Made by a program: the position numbers and the translations under genes. The notes under the pieces were generated by a model, which did no database searches, had not been told where the DNA came from, and saw nothing but the letters and a program-made list of their open reading frames with translations. This document shows, piece by piece, positions 37,001 to 47,640 of a stretch of DNA of 64,000 bases (position 1 is its first letter; each line of letters starts with the position of its first letter). This stretch comes from Liriodendron chinense (Eukaryota > Streptophyta > Magnoliopsida > Magnoliales > Magnoliaceae), in the NCBI GenBank assembly GCA_003013855.2, contig ML058460.1, positions 310,001 to 374,000 of the forward strand, read 5' to 3'.

Positions 37001-38167
37001 TCAGATTCACTAATAATGCAAAAAACCAATCATAGCAAAACACAATTAGAAAAAATAAAAAGAATCCAGAAACTAAAATGCTGACCTGGGTCACGAAGCT
37101 CATCTGGATCGGCCAACGAATGTCCCCTAAATCTGTATGTCTCGCACTCCACCAATGTTGGCCCTTCTCCTCTCCTCGCCCTCCCAATTGCCTCCTTTGC
37201 CACCTCCCTCACCTTCAACACATCCATCCCATCCACATGCACCCCAGGCATATCGAACGCAGGCCCCTTCTTCCAGATCTCCGGATCTGAGGTTGCTCTC
37301 ACATGTGACATCCCAATTGCCCACAGATTATTCTCCACCACGAAAATGATAGGCAACTTCCACAGAGCAGCCATATTCAAGCACTCGAAGAACTGCCCGT
37401 TGTTGCAAGTCCCATCCCCGAAGAATGCCACAGTCACGTGATCGCAATCCGCTTCCTTGAGGACCTCCCGACGGTACTTGGAAGTGAAGGCGGCCCCGGT
37501 CGCAACAGGGATGCCTTCTCCAATGAATGCAAAACCACCCAAGAGATTGTGTTCTTTGGAGAACATGTGCATGGAGCCGCCCTGGCCGCGGCAGCACCCG
37601 GTGGTCTTGCCAAAAAGCTCGGACATGACGGAGCGGGCCGGGACGCCCTTGCTGAGGGCGTGGACGTGATCACGGTAGGTACTGCAGACGGAATCCTCCT
37701 GCTTGAGTAGCTTGATGAAGCCGGTGGAAACAGCCTCCTGGCCATTGTAGAGGTGGACGAAGCCGAACATCTTCCCGCGGTAGTACATCTGAGCGCACAT
37801 GTCTTCGAAGGAGCGGCCCAATACCATGTCCTCGTACAGATCTAGACCTTCTTCTTTCGTAATCAACGACTGAAAATGAAAGAAGGGAATTCAAAAAAAG
37901 AAAAGAAAAAAAAAAGATCCTAAATTGAATTGGGAGAGTTATTTAGAATGTTACCAGATTGGAAGCGGTGGATTTGGATTTGCTCTTCTTCTGCTCGATG
38001 GAGACAGCAGAGATGGGGCGACATGATGAACGGATGGGGATGGATGATGGCTTGAGGAGATTGAAGGTGGACCCCAGGAAAGGGGTTTTGAGAAGATTGG
38101 AGGAGGGTTTTTCTGAGGATTGGGTAGTGAAAGAGAGGGGTTGGATCGTCGCTGAAAATGCAGCCAT
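34088..38167 (-). CDS. PDHA: Pyruvate dehydrogenase E1 component subunit alpha, chloroplastic (three exons, 424 aa)
   Basis: Minus-strand exons 38,167-37,955, 37,869-37,086 and 34,365-34,088, with GT-AG introns and consistent phases. The E1 alpha subunit pairs with E1 beta in the plastid complex that decarboxylates pyruvate with thiamine diphosphate, supplying acetyl-CoA for fatty-acid synthesis. Exon 1 encodes a Ser/Thr-rich, acid-poor N-terminus typical of a transit peptide. Exon 2 carries the core: DMCAQMYYRGKMFGFVHLYN, GQGGSMHMF, the thiamine-diphosphate motif GDGTCNNGQFFECLNMAALW ending in VVENN, and YRFRGHSLADPDELRDP. Exon 3 carries AEKAHYAARDP to the C-terminus, with FADPKGFGIGPDGRYRCEDPG. 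The plastid type is chosen from overall resemblance and its length near 428. Intron 2 is 2.7 kb and holds a SINE and tandem repeats. No lesions seen. Confidence 0.97.
34728..34855 (+). mobile_element. tRNA-derived SINE with perfect 17 bp target duplication, in PDHA intron 2
   Basis: 'tgcctcagtggtaga' (A-box-like) and 'gggtttgagtaccc' (B-box-like), followed by 'gtggtgagtgtgtaggtgtc' and an A-rich tail. The direct repeat 'aaataaagttcatcact' flanks it (34,711-34,727 and 34,856-34,872). It is antisense to the host gene. Confidence 0.93.
35460..35825. mobile_element. Putative foldback DNA element of 'ggtaacggtggc' type, in PDHA intron 2
   Basis: Left arm 'aggccgttacataaaggtaa' plus 'cggtggcaaccgttac', with related inverted text on the right ('ttatggccaccgttaccgtt' plus 'acgg'). 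Between them are many 'ccgtaac/gttacgg' phrases. The ends are not sharp and no target duplication was found. Confidence 0.5.
36752..37012. repeat. Three tandem copies of an 85 bp unit in PDHA intron 2
   Basis: Units start with 'ttcaccattaccagagcttt' at 36,752, 36,836 and 36,921 and contain 'aaacatgcatctc' and 'ttcaattcaatcaagcagat'. They lie about 75 bases from the exon 2 donor site. Confidence 0.93.
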
Positions 38168-38250
38168 TTTCTCTGTCGAGAGGGGTATGGGCTTCCTTCT
38201 CTTTTTTTTTTTTGCCTTTTTATTTATTTTTTTCAGAAAGAGGGAGAGAG

Positions 38251-38266
38251 GGGATATATAAATAGA
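38251..38266 (-). promoter_or_regulatory. Possible TATA box of PDHA
   Basis: On the minus strand the region reads 'ctatttatatatcccc', about 90 bases upstream of the ATG. Position fits a TATA box; the match is AT-rich but not classical. Confidence 0.4.
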
Positions 38267-38713
38267 GGAAATGGCGGAGAAAGCAAAGGAGTAAGGCGTG
38301 GAAGCAAACGCCAAGAGATTTGGCAGCTTTGATGAAAGGGCGGCCACCCAACTATGCAACTATCTCTACCTGTGGAGTTATGAAACGGCGATACGTGCGA
38401 GGTTGGATATTGAAAGAGTTCGTTTGCCATGCACGTGCCGATTTGACGTGTGGATCTTTGACACACGTTTACGATATTTACGGACATGATTAGGTGAGGG
38501 CGACCTACTACTAGCCTACGGTGCAGGAAATTGAGGAATTTTTTTTAACGGTGAGTTATTACGGGCCATCAGGATGCACATTTCAAATGGGCGTCTGAGA
38601 TTAAAACATTATTTTTCTAATCAAACGACGGTTCACTTTGCAAACTCATCTCCTCATCTTCCGCCGGGCCAAATTGGGGGAGCGGATTAGTTGTTAGTCG
38701 GATAGCACCTTAG

Positions 38714-39173
38714 TGGGTGTTACCCTTACCGTGTGGGGCCCACCTTGATGAATGTGTTGTATATCCACGCCGTTCAGTTCATCTGTTTCTCCGGCTGAAT
38801 TTAGGATGTGAACAAAAAACTTAGGTAGATCCAAATCTCAGGTGAACCACACCATTGGACAGTGGCGAATGATCATTCGAGACTCTTTTTGTGGGTAGCA
38901 AGAGTTTTGGATCAAGCCGATCTTTGTATTTCCCTCCATCCAGGCTCGGTTGAACTTATCAATGGGTTGGATGGAAAATAAACATTACAATGGGCCTTAG
39001 AAAGTTTTTAATGGTGAGCATTTAATCACCACTGTTTCTTGTGGTGTGGTCCACCTGAGATTTGGATCTGCTTAATTTTGGGAGCACGTCCCAAATGAGC
39101 TGTAAAAACGAATGGAAGGCATTGGTATACAACAAATCATCAAGGTGGGCCCCACATAGAGGGTTACACACAC
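38714..39173. mobile_element. Foldback MITE
   Basis: Left 'accgtgtggggcccaccttg' mirrors right 'caaggtgggccccacataga', with family loop text between ('gggttggatggaaaataaac'). Lies about 550 bp upstream of the PDHA start. Confidence 0.82.
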
Positions 39174-39900
39174 TTATCTGTTATTGGGTAACATTTAAAT
39201 GAGTCCCTGCTAGATGGGAGTTAGAAATGCCATTTGGTTTTGCCCCTTCTTAGAAAAAAGTAAGCTTAGAACTCCTTTTCAAAGTTTTCCTTTTAGGAAG
39301 TGCGTACCAGCTTCAAAGACAATTTTGCTTATATGTAGATTATCTAAGGGCTGTTTGGGAGCTTGTAATTGAAAACTGCATTGGATTTAAAGTCGTGAGT
39401 TAAGACTATTTGAGATATTATACTATATTTGGTAGCTTGTAATTGAAATGCAGTGGACTCTAACAATGCATTTAAATACTATAATATATTTATAAGAACT
39501 TGAATTTGATTATTAAATCAACTTTAATATCCCTAATTAATATACTAAAGTGATATTTGACAAAATAATTTTAGCAAGCACAAATCAAATACATACTTTG
39601 ACAAAAAATGATGAATTTTCAAGCTTCAGGTGGACCCACAAGCATAAGGTTACAAACAAGCAACAACTATTTTTTAACCATCCTTTTTGCATTGCCAATT
39701 TCTCAACTAATTGGATAATTCTTATGTAATTTAGTGATGCTATCATCAATGTTCCACATGTACAATGAATTAGTAGCCTAGAAACACCTTTTCTATACGT
39801 GCTCCTAATTCCAAATCACAATAAAGGGGAGAAATTTCAGGATATAATAAAATTATGTATTTTAAATGCATCTGATGCAAAATACACTGCCATACGACTA
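39174..39900. other. AT-rich spacer without recognised gene
   Basis: A phrase 'gggagcttgtaattgaaa' recurs at about 39,357 and 39,430 in a diverged form; otherwise nothing recognised. Confidence 0.4.
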
Positions 39901-39901
39901 G

Positions 39902-40006
39902 GGTTGTCAGCAGGCTAGGCCTGGGGTAGGTCTTAGCCAGGATTTTGCATTGTTTTGGGTGGGCCCGTTCTGATTTTTTAGGCCGGCGCTCGAGCCATTG
40001 ATACCC
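39902..40006. mobile_element. hAT-like MITE left end, cut by the solo LTR
   Basis: 'tagggttgtcagcaggctag' resembles the TAGGGCTGTCA termini elsewhere in the window, followed by 'gggtgggcccg'. It breaks off where the LTR begins at 40,007; no right end was found beyond 41.7 kb. Confidence 0.4.
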
Positions 40007-41660
40007 TATAGACACCCCACCTCAGGCAGTAAGGACGATTGAATGGCTAAGATGGATGGCAGTCCATATCCCAAACCCTAAGTCTGAACCCGGTTGACTC
40101 ACACATTCAACCCCTAATCCATAGCCCATACCCTAAGTCCAAACCCCAGTCCATATACCAAACCCTAGGTTCAAACCTAGTTGACCTACCCATCCAATCC
40201 CTAATCCATAGCCCATATCCTAAGTCCAAACCAGTTGAGTAACCTATTCAACCCCTAATTCATGTCCCAAACCTTAGGTCCAAACTCAGTTAACTCACCA
40301 ATACGAACCTAATCCATAGCCAAGGCCTTAACCCAAACCTAGTTAACTCACCCTGAATCCTAGGACCCGAAAAACCACCCTTAGGAAAAACCAGGTCAAA
40401 ATTCTCTAGCGGGTCAACTCGGTGAGCTAACTTAATGAGTCAACTCACTAAGTCAACTCGCCCAGTTAGCACAGCCCTTCAACCCAGTCAACTCTCCTAG
40501 TTAAAGGCCAAAGCCAAACCTTAACCCAAACCTAAGTCCAACCCGAGCCTTGGAGTAGAACCGAACATCGAAGAACATCGAACATAAGGTGAAAAACTCA
40601 CAGGTTTGGAGTTCTAGCTGTCCAAAGTTAGAGCTGTGGTAAAATACGGGCAACACCCATAGTGCCGCCCACCCTAAATTATGAAAACTGTCACTCCAGG
40701 TAGTTATAAATACCCCTTCTCCCCATCGGTTTCATCATCCACCTCTAGCCTCTCTAGACCAGGAGTTACGAGTTCCCCTTCCTCTCCATCCTAGTCCATT
40801 CCTCCACCAAGGAAAGCGCGAGTGCAAATGAGAAGAGCCTAGCCCTGGTTTAGTTTGGTCTAACCAAGGCCTAAGTCTCTTAAGCCATCCTAGTTCCAAA
40901 CCTAAGCCACTTAAGCTAACCTACGTAATACCACCGTCCATCTAATCGTTCAAATATCATCTTCATCTAGTTATATCTAGCATAGTGTAACACTTTTTAT
41001 TTTTCTAACCCTCCTGCTCATTGCATCTATTAGCTTATCACCCCTCTCACTCGATCAATTCGAGCATATGCTTTGCGACTTGTCGATTTGATTGGATCCT
41101 TTCTATAAAAAAATTTGGCTGATCGGACCCACTATCGCACATCATTTTGCATGATAGCCGTCACTCGTATCACTCCTAGCATATGATCAGTTCAAGCGTA
41201 TGCTCTGTGGCTTTCCGACTTGATTGAATCTTGCCCATAAGAAACTCTGACTAATCAGATCTACTATCACACATCCTTTCATTTCATATGTTTCATTTTC
41301 TTTAAGAATGTACAAGAACTAATCCTAACCTTTAAAAATTAGTCAAATTCGGTGAAGTACAGACCGTATGTCTGTATGGGCAGAATAGGTGCCTAACACC
41401 TTCCACACTTTGTGATCGTGGTCCCTTACCTCGAATCTTTGACCTCAAATCAATGAGTCATTTTAGAGGAGGAAGTATTTGGATAATCTTCTCTAATGTT
41501 TCTATAGGGTCTAGCCTACTGTAGAGACTAAGTAATTGGCTAGTAGCGACTCTAGTCAATTAAACATTTAACAATCAACCCTGAAAAGCCCGAGAGAGAG
41601 AGAGAGACAACCAGTGGAAGCTAATAATTCGGTCTCCCACATTTTGAATCTGGATCACTC
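40007..41660 (+). mobile_element. Solo LTR of the Tat/Ogre-like family
   Basis: Same landmark order as the LTR at 7,216: 'tagacaccccacctc', a 'gagtcaactcac' minisatellite, 'ttataaatacccc' (40,704-40,716), 'tcctccaccaagg', duplicated 'cgagcatatgctttg' and 'aagcgtatgctctg' blocks, and 'taattggctagtagcgactc' near 41,540. No internal region lies on either side. The right end and target duplication are unclear. Confidence 0.8.
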
Positions 41661-41931
41661 ACACACCCCTACATGCGACCTCTGAAATTGTATATATAGC
41701 TTATAAATACAAATTAAGATAAATTGTGGAATCTACCTTGGTGGGTCATGCTTTTAGAATGAGATTAGTTGAACAAATCCTAAACTCTGGTTTAGGGACC
41801 CTTGCTTGTTGGGATAGATACTTTCATTTTTTAGTGCCGATCTTAACCTTTGGCTTCTAGAGTTGAATGGGGCGAGGATTGTGTACTACCCCCATTAGGA
41901 CCTAGTTGGAGATGGACAGTCTTAGCAGGGG

Positions 41932-42655
41932 CCTGTGGGGCCCGCCTTGATGTATGTGTTTTATCCATACTATCCATTATTTTGAAAGATTCTTTTAGAA
42001 CATGAGCTAAAGTAGGAGACAAATTGAAGGCTTGAGTGGACTACACAACAGGAAGCAATGGTGACAATGACACCAACCATTGAAATCTTCTTAGGGCACA
42101 TCTTGATGTTTATTTGCATCTAACTTGTTCATAAGGCTGCACAGAATGTTGGTTATAATTTATAGAGATATAACAAAAATTCAAAAATAATAATAGAAGA
42201 AATTGGAGAGTTGAGGCACGTTATAGTCGTTGTCTTTTTCACGTGAAGAGAAATACATTCACAGACACACAGCGTCGCATCTTGCAACGATCACGGCCGA
42301 GACGTGCACGCGCGAGGTTGCTTGTATGACATACATTTGTTTTCCAATAAAAAAGATTAGTAATGAATTTTAATATAAAAGCTTTGTTTTCTAAACACCT
42401 TTCCAACGTGGACTAAACTAAACTCAATTAAAGAAAATGGATTAACAAAGGAAAAAAAATTAATTTTTCAAAAATTTTAAAATTTTCATTTTAAAACCAT
42501 TTTTAAAACACAGAACATGATAAAGGGAAAGTATAAATATCAACTTGGTCCAAAACTCCTGGGCCCCAAGAGTTCAATCTCCACTGTTTCTTGTGTGGAT
42601 AGAACACATTACATCAAGGTACGTGGGCTCCACGGAGCCCATGACAGGACCTTCG
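41932..42655. mobile_element. Foldback MITE interrupted by about 370 bp of AT-rich sequence
   Basis: Left arm 'gtggggcccgccttgatgta' to 'aacttgttcataaggctgca' (42,143), then unrelated AT-rich sequence (42,150-42,520). It resumes with 'agggaaagtataaatatcaa' and a right end 'acatcaaggtacgtgggctc'. Confidence 0.65.
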
Positions 42656-43182
42656 GTCTCTAGCTAGGTACCCAATCGGCGTCCAATTGAATGTGAGTCA
42701 TTAAAATAAATTCTCCAGCCACAATCATCTGTTTAGCTTTAGTGTCCTACGGTGGTCCTGCTAGATATGAAACGGAGACGATCATCAGACCACCCAACAT
42801 GCATGCCCTAATGAGCGATGACTCACACTGGATTCTGGGTCACAAACAAAGCAAAATCTTCAGGAGCGATGAATAAGATTCACCATCCACCGATCATCAC
42901 TGACTACAACATTGGTAAAATTCACGAGTGTGGCCCACACTATAACTGTTGATTGGATGGTTATAGTTGTTCAATCACTGCAATATTGGGCTGGTAGTCT
43001 AATCCAAGTTGTGGGCCATAAGATTAAAAGTCCCGGTCGCTACACGTTAGCCACATGTATATTGTTTAGTATCTCACACGCGTCCATTGTCACGTGGTTT
43101 ACCAGCCAACATGCACCTTTAATCGTTGATACATCAGGACTACCACTCTAATAATATTTATACGCTTTTTCTGAATGTTAAT

Positions 43183-43254
43183 GGGTCCATAGCTCAGTGG
43201 CAGAGCATTTGACTGCAGATCAAGAGGTCACCGGTTCGAACCCGGTTGGGCCCT
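43183..43254 (+). tRNA. tRNA-Cys (GCA)
   Basis: 72 bases, no intron. Acceptor arms GGGTCCA and TGGGCCC pair with one G-U; the anticodon loop in 'ttgactgcagatcaa' gives anticodon GCA; the T arm has 'ccggttcgaacccgg'. A T-rich stretch downstream ('attttttaatttttttt', 43,266 on) would stop RNA polymerase III. It differs from the copy at 52,063 by one base in the D loop. Confidence 0.97.
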
Positions 43255-43344
43255 AATTAATTATTATTTTTTAATTTTTTTTCATTTGTTATTATTATTT
43301 AAACACGTTATTATTATTTAAGCAGAGTCTACACGGATGGTCCA

Positions 43345-43900
43345 TGTAAGAACCATGTTGTGGGTAAATCCGAGCAGACCTCAGGGCCCAAGGGAAGCCC
43401 ATGAAGTCCGCTGGCCCACACTCAACAGGAAGAGAGCTGAGGATAAGAGACGATATGACGATAGGTCGGCCTTGACGTAGGACAAACTAGAGCTCTTTTG
43501 TAATCACCAGCTTACCGACTTGGACTGCCACTGCCATAATTACAGGCGGACGTGTCCAGAGGAGATAGACATGTCTCTAGCCGTTACCAACTTGATTCAC
43601 GTCTCCGAGAATCATGCCGTCCAATGGTTCTCACTCCCATGATCGTGGCCACGATGGTGGCCTGCAACCCCTCTCTGACGGCTATAAATAGAGCATTCAT
43701 CTCTATTCTAAGGTATGCAAAACCTATCTACTTAAAAACTCACTTGCCTATCTCCCTTCTTAGACCCATCAGACTAAGGAATCGGAGGACTAATGGCCCG
43801 TTCTCAACCACCCTCTTATCCTTCCTTGTGCTGTGCAAGGTCTATCTTTTAGATCCAACCAGCTCACCAGTACAAGATTGACAACACACATCAGTTCTAG
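43345..43900 (+). mobile_element. Putative solo LTR inside copy 1
   Basis: Starts 'tgtaagaaccatgttgtggg', has a TATA box in 'ggctataaatagagc' (43,683-43,690) about 340 bases in, and is missing from the other tRNA-Cys segment. No partner LTR or target duplication seen, so the ends are approximate. Confidence 0.45.
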
Positions 43901-44088
43901 GTGGCCCCTTGCCTACCTCGTCCGTTGTCCAGAAATCAACAATAACATACCACATATTCATCATGTTTTTGCTCATCTCACCTTCGCCCACCGCATCTTG
44001 AGGAAAGAGCGGATGACTAGGATCTTCCTTTTGAATGTTGAGTGGGCATTGCCTATCCACATAGGCTCCATATTCGGACATCACTTCC

Positions 44089-44302
44089 GTGGATCCCTGA
44101 CTATGGGGCCCACTGTGATGTACTTTTCTTACATCCATGTTGTCCATCCGATTCACCTGCTCATTTTAGGAAGCCCAAAAATAGAGAGATTCAGATTTGC
44201 AGATTTTTTGAATCATGCACTAAAATGGGTTGGAGAAATGGACTGACGGCATAGGTGTAATAAAAAATACATCATAGGGGGCCCACAGTCAGGGATCCAC
44301 CC
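44089..44302. mobile_element. Short foldback MITE, GTGGATCCCTGACT ends
   Basis: Left 'gtggatccctgactatgggg' mirrors right 'cccacagtcagggatccac'. The central loop is deleted, leaving 214 bp; the ends match the 15,096 element. Confidence 0.85.
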
Positions 44303-44344
44303 AACATTGGATCCACTGAAGCGGCTTCCCCAGATTCTAAGGGT

Positions 44345-44515
44345 TTGGCCCTTCAGACTTTAGGATTGGCTCACCTCAGGCCGGGTTTGGGCTTAAAATA
44401 CAGGCCCTTATCTTAAGTAGGCTGCATTTGGACTGTGTAGAGTGGCCCGTCAGCCCCGCCCTACCTTTTACCAACACTGCCCAACCCAATCCATTAATCC
44501 CCGTTGGGATAACTC
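44345..44515. mobile_element. Degraded hAT-like MITE remnant
   Basis: Text rich in 'gggcttaaaatacaggccc' and 'cactgcccaacccaatcc' resembles the interior of the 9,923 element, but no termini are clear. Confidence 0.35.
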
Positions 44516-44570
44516 AAAACGGTTGTATTTTACATGACTGGGAAGCGGACTATGTGGCATAATGAGTAAA

Positions 44571-44735
44571 CTCTGTGGGGCCCACCGTGATTGTATTTTA
44601 TCCACTTTGTCCATCCATATCTCAAGTGGACCACCCCACTGGAATGAGTGTTCATTGAACTTCTGCTGTTCAAAAATTCTTGGTGGCAACAAAAGTTGAT
44701 ATTTATGTTTTCTCTCGATGGCCCCGTGAGAGAAT
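44571..44735. mobile_element. Foldback MITE fragment
   Basis: Left end 'tctgtggggcccaccgtgat', then a shortened arm and 'gttgatatttatgttttctc'; no right end. Confidence 0.6.
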
Positions 44736-45028
44736 ATATTACCGGTGGCATATTTGCTACTTTCGGGATTTGAACACAGGACGTTCCTCTCTGATATCAC
44801 ATCAAACAACCACTTTCTAACAATCTTCACTCAGTCTACCACTGTCCCAACACATGTGGGTTTGCGATCTAGTACTATTTGCACATTCATATCCGTAACA
44901 AATATTATGGCCAAGCAAAATAGAATAAGAGCCATCACAAAATGAAGCCGGGTTTCCACTTCCCGATCAGCATTGCTAGCGCAGTTTAGACACCTCTCCA
45001 GCTTTGCGATATGTCGGGGGCATGTACA

Positions 45029-45602
45029 TGTTGGAAAATGGACGCCTAAAATCATTGCACAAGGACCACCGACCGGTCAGTCACAATGGAGATCAAGGCA
45101 GCGTTGCTACTGGACAGTTTCTAGGCCATCCGACCGCTCGGCCAACCGGCCGGTAGGAGTGTCCGACCGGTCGGCAGTTTCCTTGTGTAACACAGATTCT
45201 TGCGCGGTTCGTGTGCAAGAGGTTTCTAAATCCGTTTTTCTTGCCTATTTAAGGGGTAATACGGGATTAGAGGTTTCTAGGGGTTGCAAAGGGGATTGAG
45301 GGCGTTTCTAGGTGGGAGAAAGAGCTTGAAGAAGATGGTTTTCTTCTTGGGTAAGCTTGGGATTTCTCTTGTGGGCTTGTATTTTTGGTCTTGGGTTCCA
45401 TCTCTTGTAACTTCTGATATTATATTGGATTGGTGTCGCTTTGTGCCGTGGTTTTTTACCCATGAGGGGTTTTTCCACGTTAAATTCGGATTGTCTATGT
45501 GTGGGTGATTGCGTGCATTGTGATTGCATTGTGTGGCTTATTTGATTCAATTTGCTGTTTGCATTCGACTTTGCTTCCGCTACCGGCCCTCCTATCCCAA
45601 CA
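45029..45602 (+). repeat. 5' LTR of the Copia-type element
   Basis: Includes a TATA-like 'tatttaa' (45,246-45,252) and a GC-rich, palindrome-prone section with repeated 'gaccggtcgg'-like motifs (45,070-45,175). Confidence 0.93.
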
Positions 45603-45658
45603 ACTGGTATCAGAGCGATCGTTGGGCTATAGCAAAAATTCGAATATGAGATAAGAGC

Positions 45659-46948
45659 ATGGCATCAGGCATGAGGTTCGACATAGAGAAGTGTTTGGAG
45701 AAAAATAATTTTGAACTTTGAAAGGTGAAGATGAAAGGCATTCTAGTTCAGCAAGGATTGCAAGTTGCGCTTCTCGGAGAGCGACCAGAAGCTATGAAAG
45801 AAGAAGAGTGGAAGAAGATCGATGAAAATGCCAATGTTTCAATCTAGTTGTGCCTGACAAATGAGGTCCTGTATAACGTCATGAAAGAGAAAACTACGGC
45901 TAAAACATGAGCGAAGTTGGAGAATATCTACGCGAAGAAATCTCTGAAAAATTGCATATATTTGAAGCTTCAGTTGTACAATTTGAGGATGACGAAGGGG
46001 GGACGATGTTGAGAGCCACATCAACAATTTCAATAGGCTTATTTGCAAGTTGATGGATGTAAATGAGCCGATGAAGGACGAGGATCAAGCGTTTATTCTA
46101 TTAAATTCTCTTCCAAAATCATATGAGTCGCTCAAGGACTCTTTGTGTGCAGGTAGGGAGACTATTGATATAGAAATGTTATCTCAGCCCTTCAGGTGAA
46201 GGCGATGAGAAGGAAAAGCGGTGGCGTGGGTTCCTCTACTGATGATGCGCTGGTTATGAGGGGGAGGAATTTTGAGTGGGGTGGAGGATCTCCTTCATCG
46301 AGATCTAAATCAAAGGGTAAGTGGAGGCACAAGGTGAGATGCTGGAATTGTGGGGAAGAAGGACATGTGAAGAGGGATGGTTCGAATCCCGAAAAAAAGC
46401 AGGAGAAATTTGGAGATTCTTCTAGGGAAGGAACCAATACCGTAGAGGACGGTAGTGACGGTTGTGATGTATTGACTGTATCCGGTATAGAGCCTCTTGG
46501 TGGAGAGTGGCTCTTGGATTCAGGGGCATCATGTCATGTATATCTTGACCGAAGTTCATTCATGTCATACAAGGAGTATGATGGTGGATCGGTGTTTGTG
46601 GGCGATGGCTACGCTCGCAATGTGGTAAGGATTGGTTCGGTGTGCATTAGGATGTTCGATGGAGTCGAACGGATCCTTGAAAGCATGAAGCATGTCCCTG
46701 AGATGAAAAAGAATGTAATATCTCTTGGTGCACTCGAGGCAAAAGGGTGCAGGTTCATCGGCTGCAATCGGTATTGTAAAGTGGTGAAGGGAGCACGCGT
46801 GATGATCAAGGCACGGAGGTACGATAATCTTTACAAGGTGATCGGGAGCACAATTCATGGTGGAGTTGCGGGATCGGCAGTAGGATCCACGGTTACCATG
46901 TGTGGCAAGAGAAAAATGGCCACATGGGAAGAGCAACAAGGCGTGTGA
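45659..46948 (+). pseudogene. Decayed Copia gag with zinc knuckle and protease start
   Basis: The reading frame from the ATG at 45,659 matches a Copia gag (UBN2-like) region but has stops at 45,719 (TGA), 45,845 (TAG) and 45,908 (TGA), and at least two frame shifts before 46,196. From 46,196 it is open to 46,948. It holds a CCHC-type zinc knuckle (about 46,340-46,385, CWNCGEEGHVKRDG) whose last Cys is missing, and the aspartic protease motif LLDSGASCHV (about 46,510-46,540). Each stop is one transition away from a common codon. Confidence 0.85.
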
Positions 46949-47066
46949 AGATGTAGGGATAGAGTCGATGAGGCATGAGAAGCGACAGGACTATAATGAT
47001 GACGAAGTAGAGGTGGAGATTGTGCGTGGCAAGGTGGTGCATGATGATTTGAGTCGTGGTGAAGTT

Positions 47067-47640
47067 TGTTGGAAAACGAACTCCTAAAATCATTGCACAG
47101 GGACCACCAACCGGTCGATCACAATGGAGATCGAGGCAGTGTTGCTGCTGGACAGTTTCTAGGTCATCTGACCGGTAGGCCGACCGGCTGGTAGGGGTGT
47201 TCGACCGATCGACAGTTTCCTTGTGTAACACGGATTCTTGCGCGGTTTGCGTGCAAGAGGTTTCTAAATCCATTTTTCTTGCCTATTTAAGGGGTAATAT
47301 GGGATTAGAGGTTTCTAGGGGTTGCAAGGGGGATTGAGGGAGCTTCTAGGTGAGAGAAAGAGCTTGAAGAAGAGGGTTTTCTTCTTGGGTAGGCTTGGGA
47401 TTTCTCTTGTGGGCTTGGGTTTTTGGTCTTGGGTTCCATCTCTTGTAACTTCTGATATTACAGTGGATTGGTGTCGCTTTGTGCCGTTGTTTTTTACTCA
47501 TGAGGGGTTTTTCCACATTAAATTTGGATTGTCTATGTGTGGGTGATTGCATGCATTGTGATTGCATTGTGTGGCTTGTTTGATTCAATTTGTTGTTTGT
47601 ATTTGGCTTTGCTTTCGCTGCCGGCCCTCCTATCCCAACA
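47067..47640 (+). repeat. 3' LTR of the Copia-type element
   Basis: Same length as the 5' LTR, differing at scattered positions, mostly transitions. Preceded by a weak purine tract 'gtggtgaag'. Confidence 0.93.

Larger units (their letters stand above)
42690..44090 (+). repeat. tRNA-Cys segmental duplication, copy 1
   Basis: Shares ordered landmarks with 50,615-52,560: 'caatcatctgtttagcttta', 'ctaatgagcgatgactcaca', 'ttgattggatggttatagtt', the tRNA gene, and 'catcttgaggaaagagcgga'. It has an LTR-like insertion (about 43,345-43,900) that copy 2 lacks. Confidence 0.88.
45029..47640 (+). mobile_element. Complete but gag-only Copia-type LTR retrotransposon (2,612 bp)
   Basis: Two 574 bp LTRs (45,029-45,602 and 47,067-47,640), both TGTTGG...CCAACA, with a perfect 5 bp target duplication 'gtaca' (45,024-45,028 and 47,641-47,645). 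The primer site 'tggtatcagagc' (45,605-45,616) matches initiator tRNA-Met. The interior encodes only a gag-like region, a zinc knuckle and the start of a protease. No integrase, reverse transcriptase or RNase H is present. It would need enzymes from a related element to move. Confidence 0.95.

Noticed and set aside
37434..37745. Open frames of about 90-100 codons overlapping PDHA exon 2 in other frames
   Set aside because: Shadows of the well-supported E1 alpha coding sequence, in GC-rich exon DNA.
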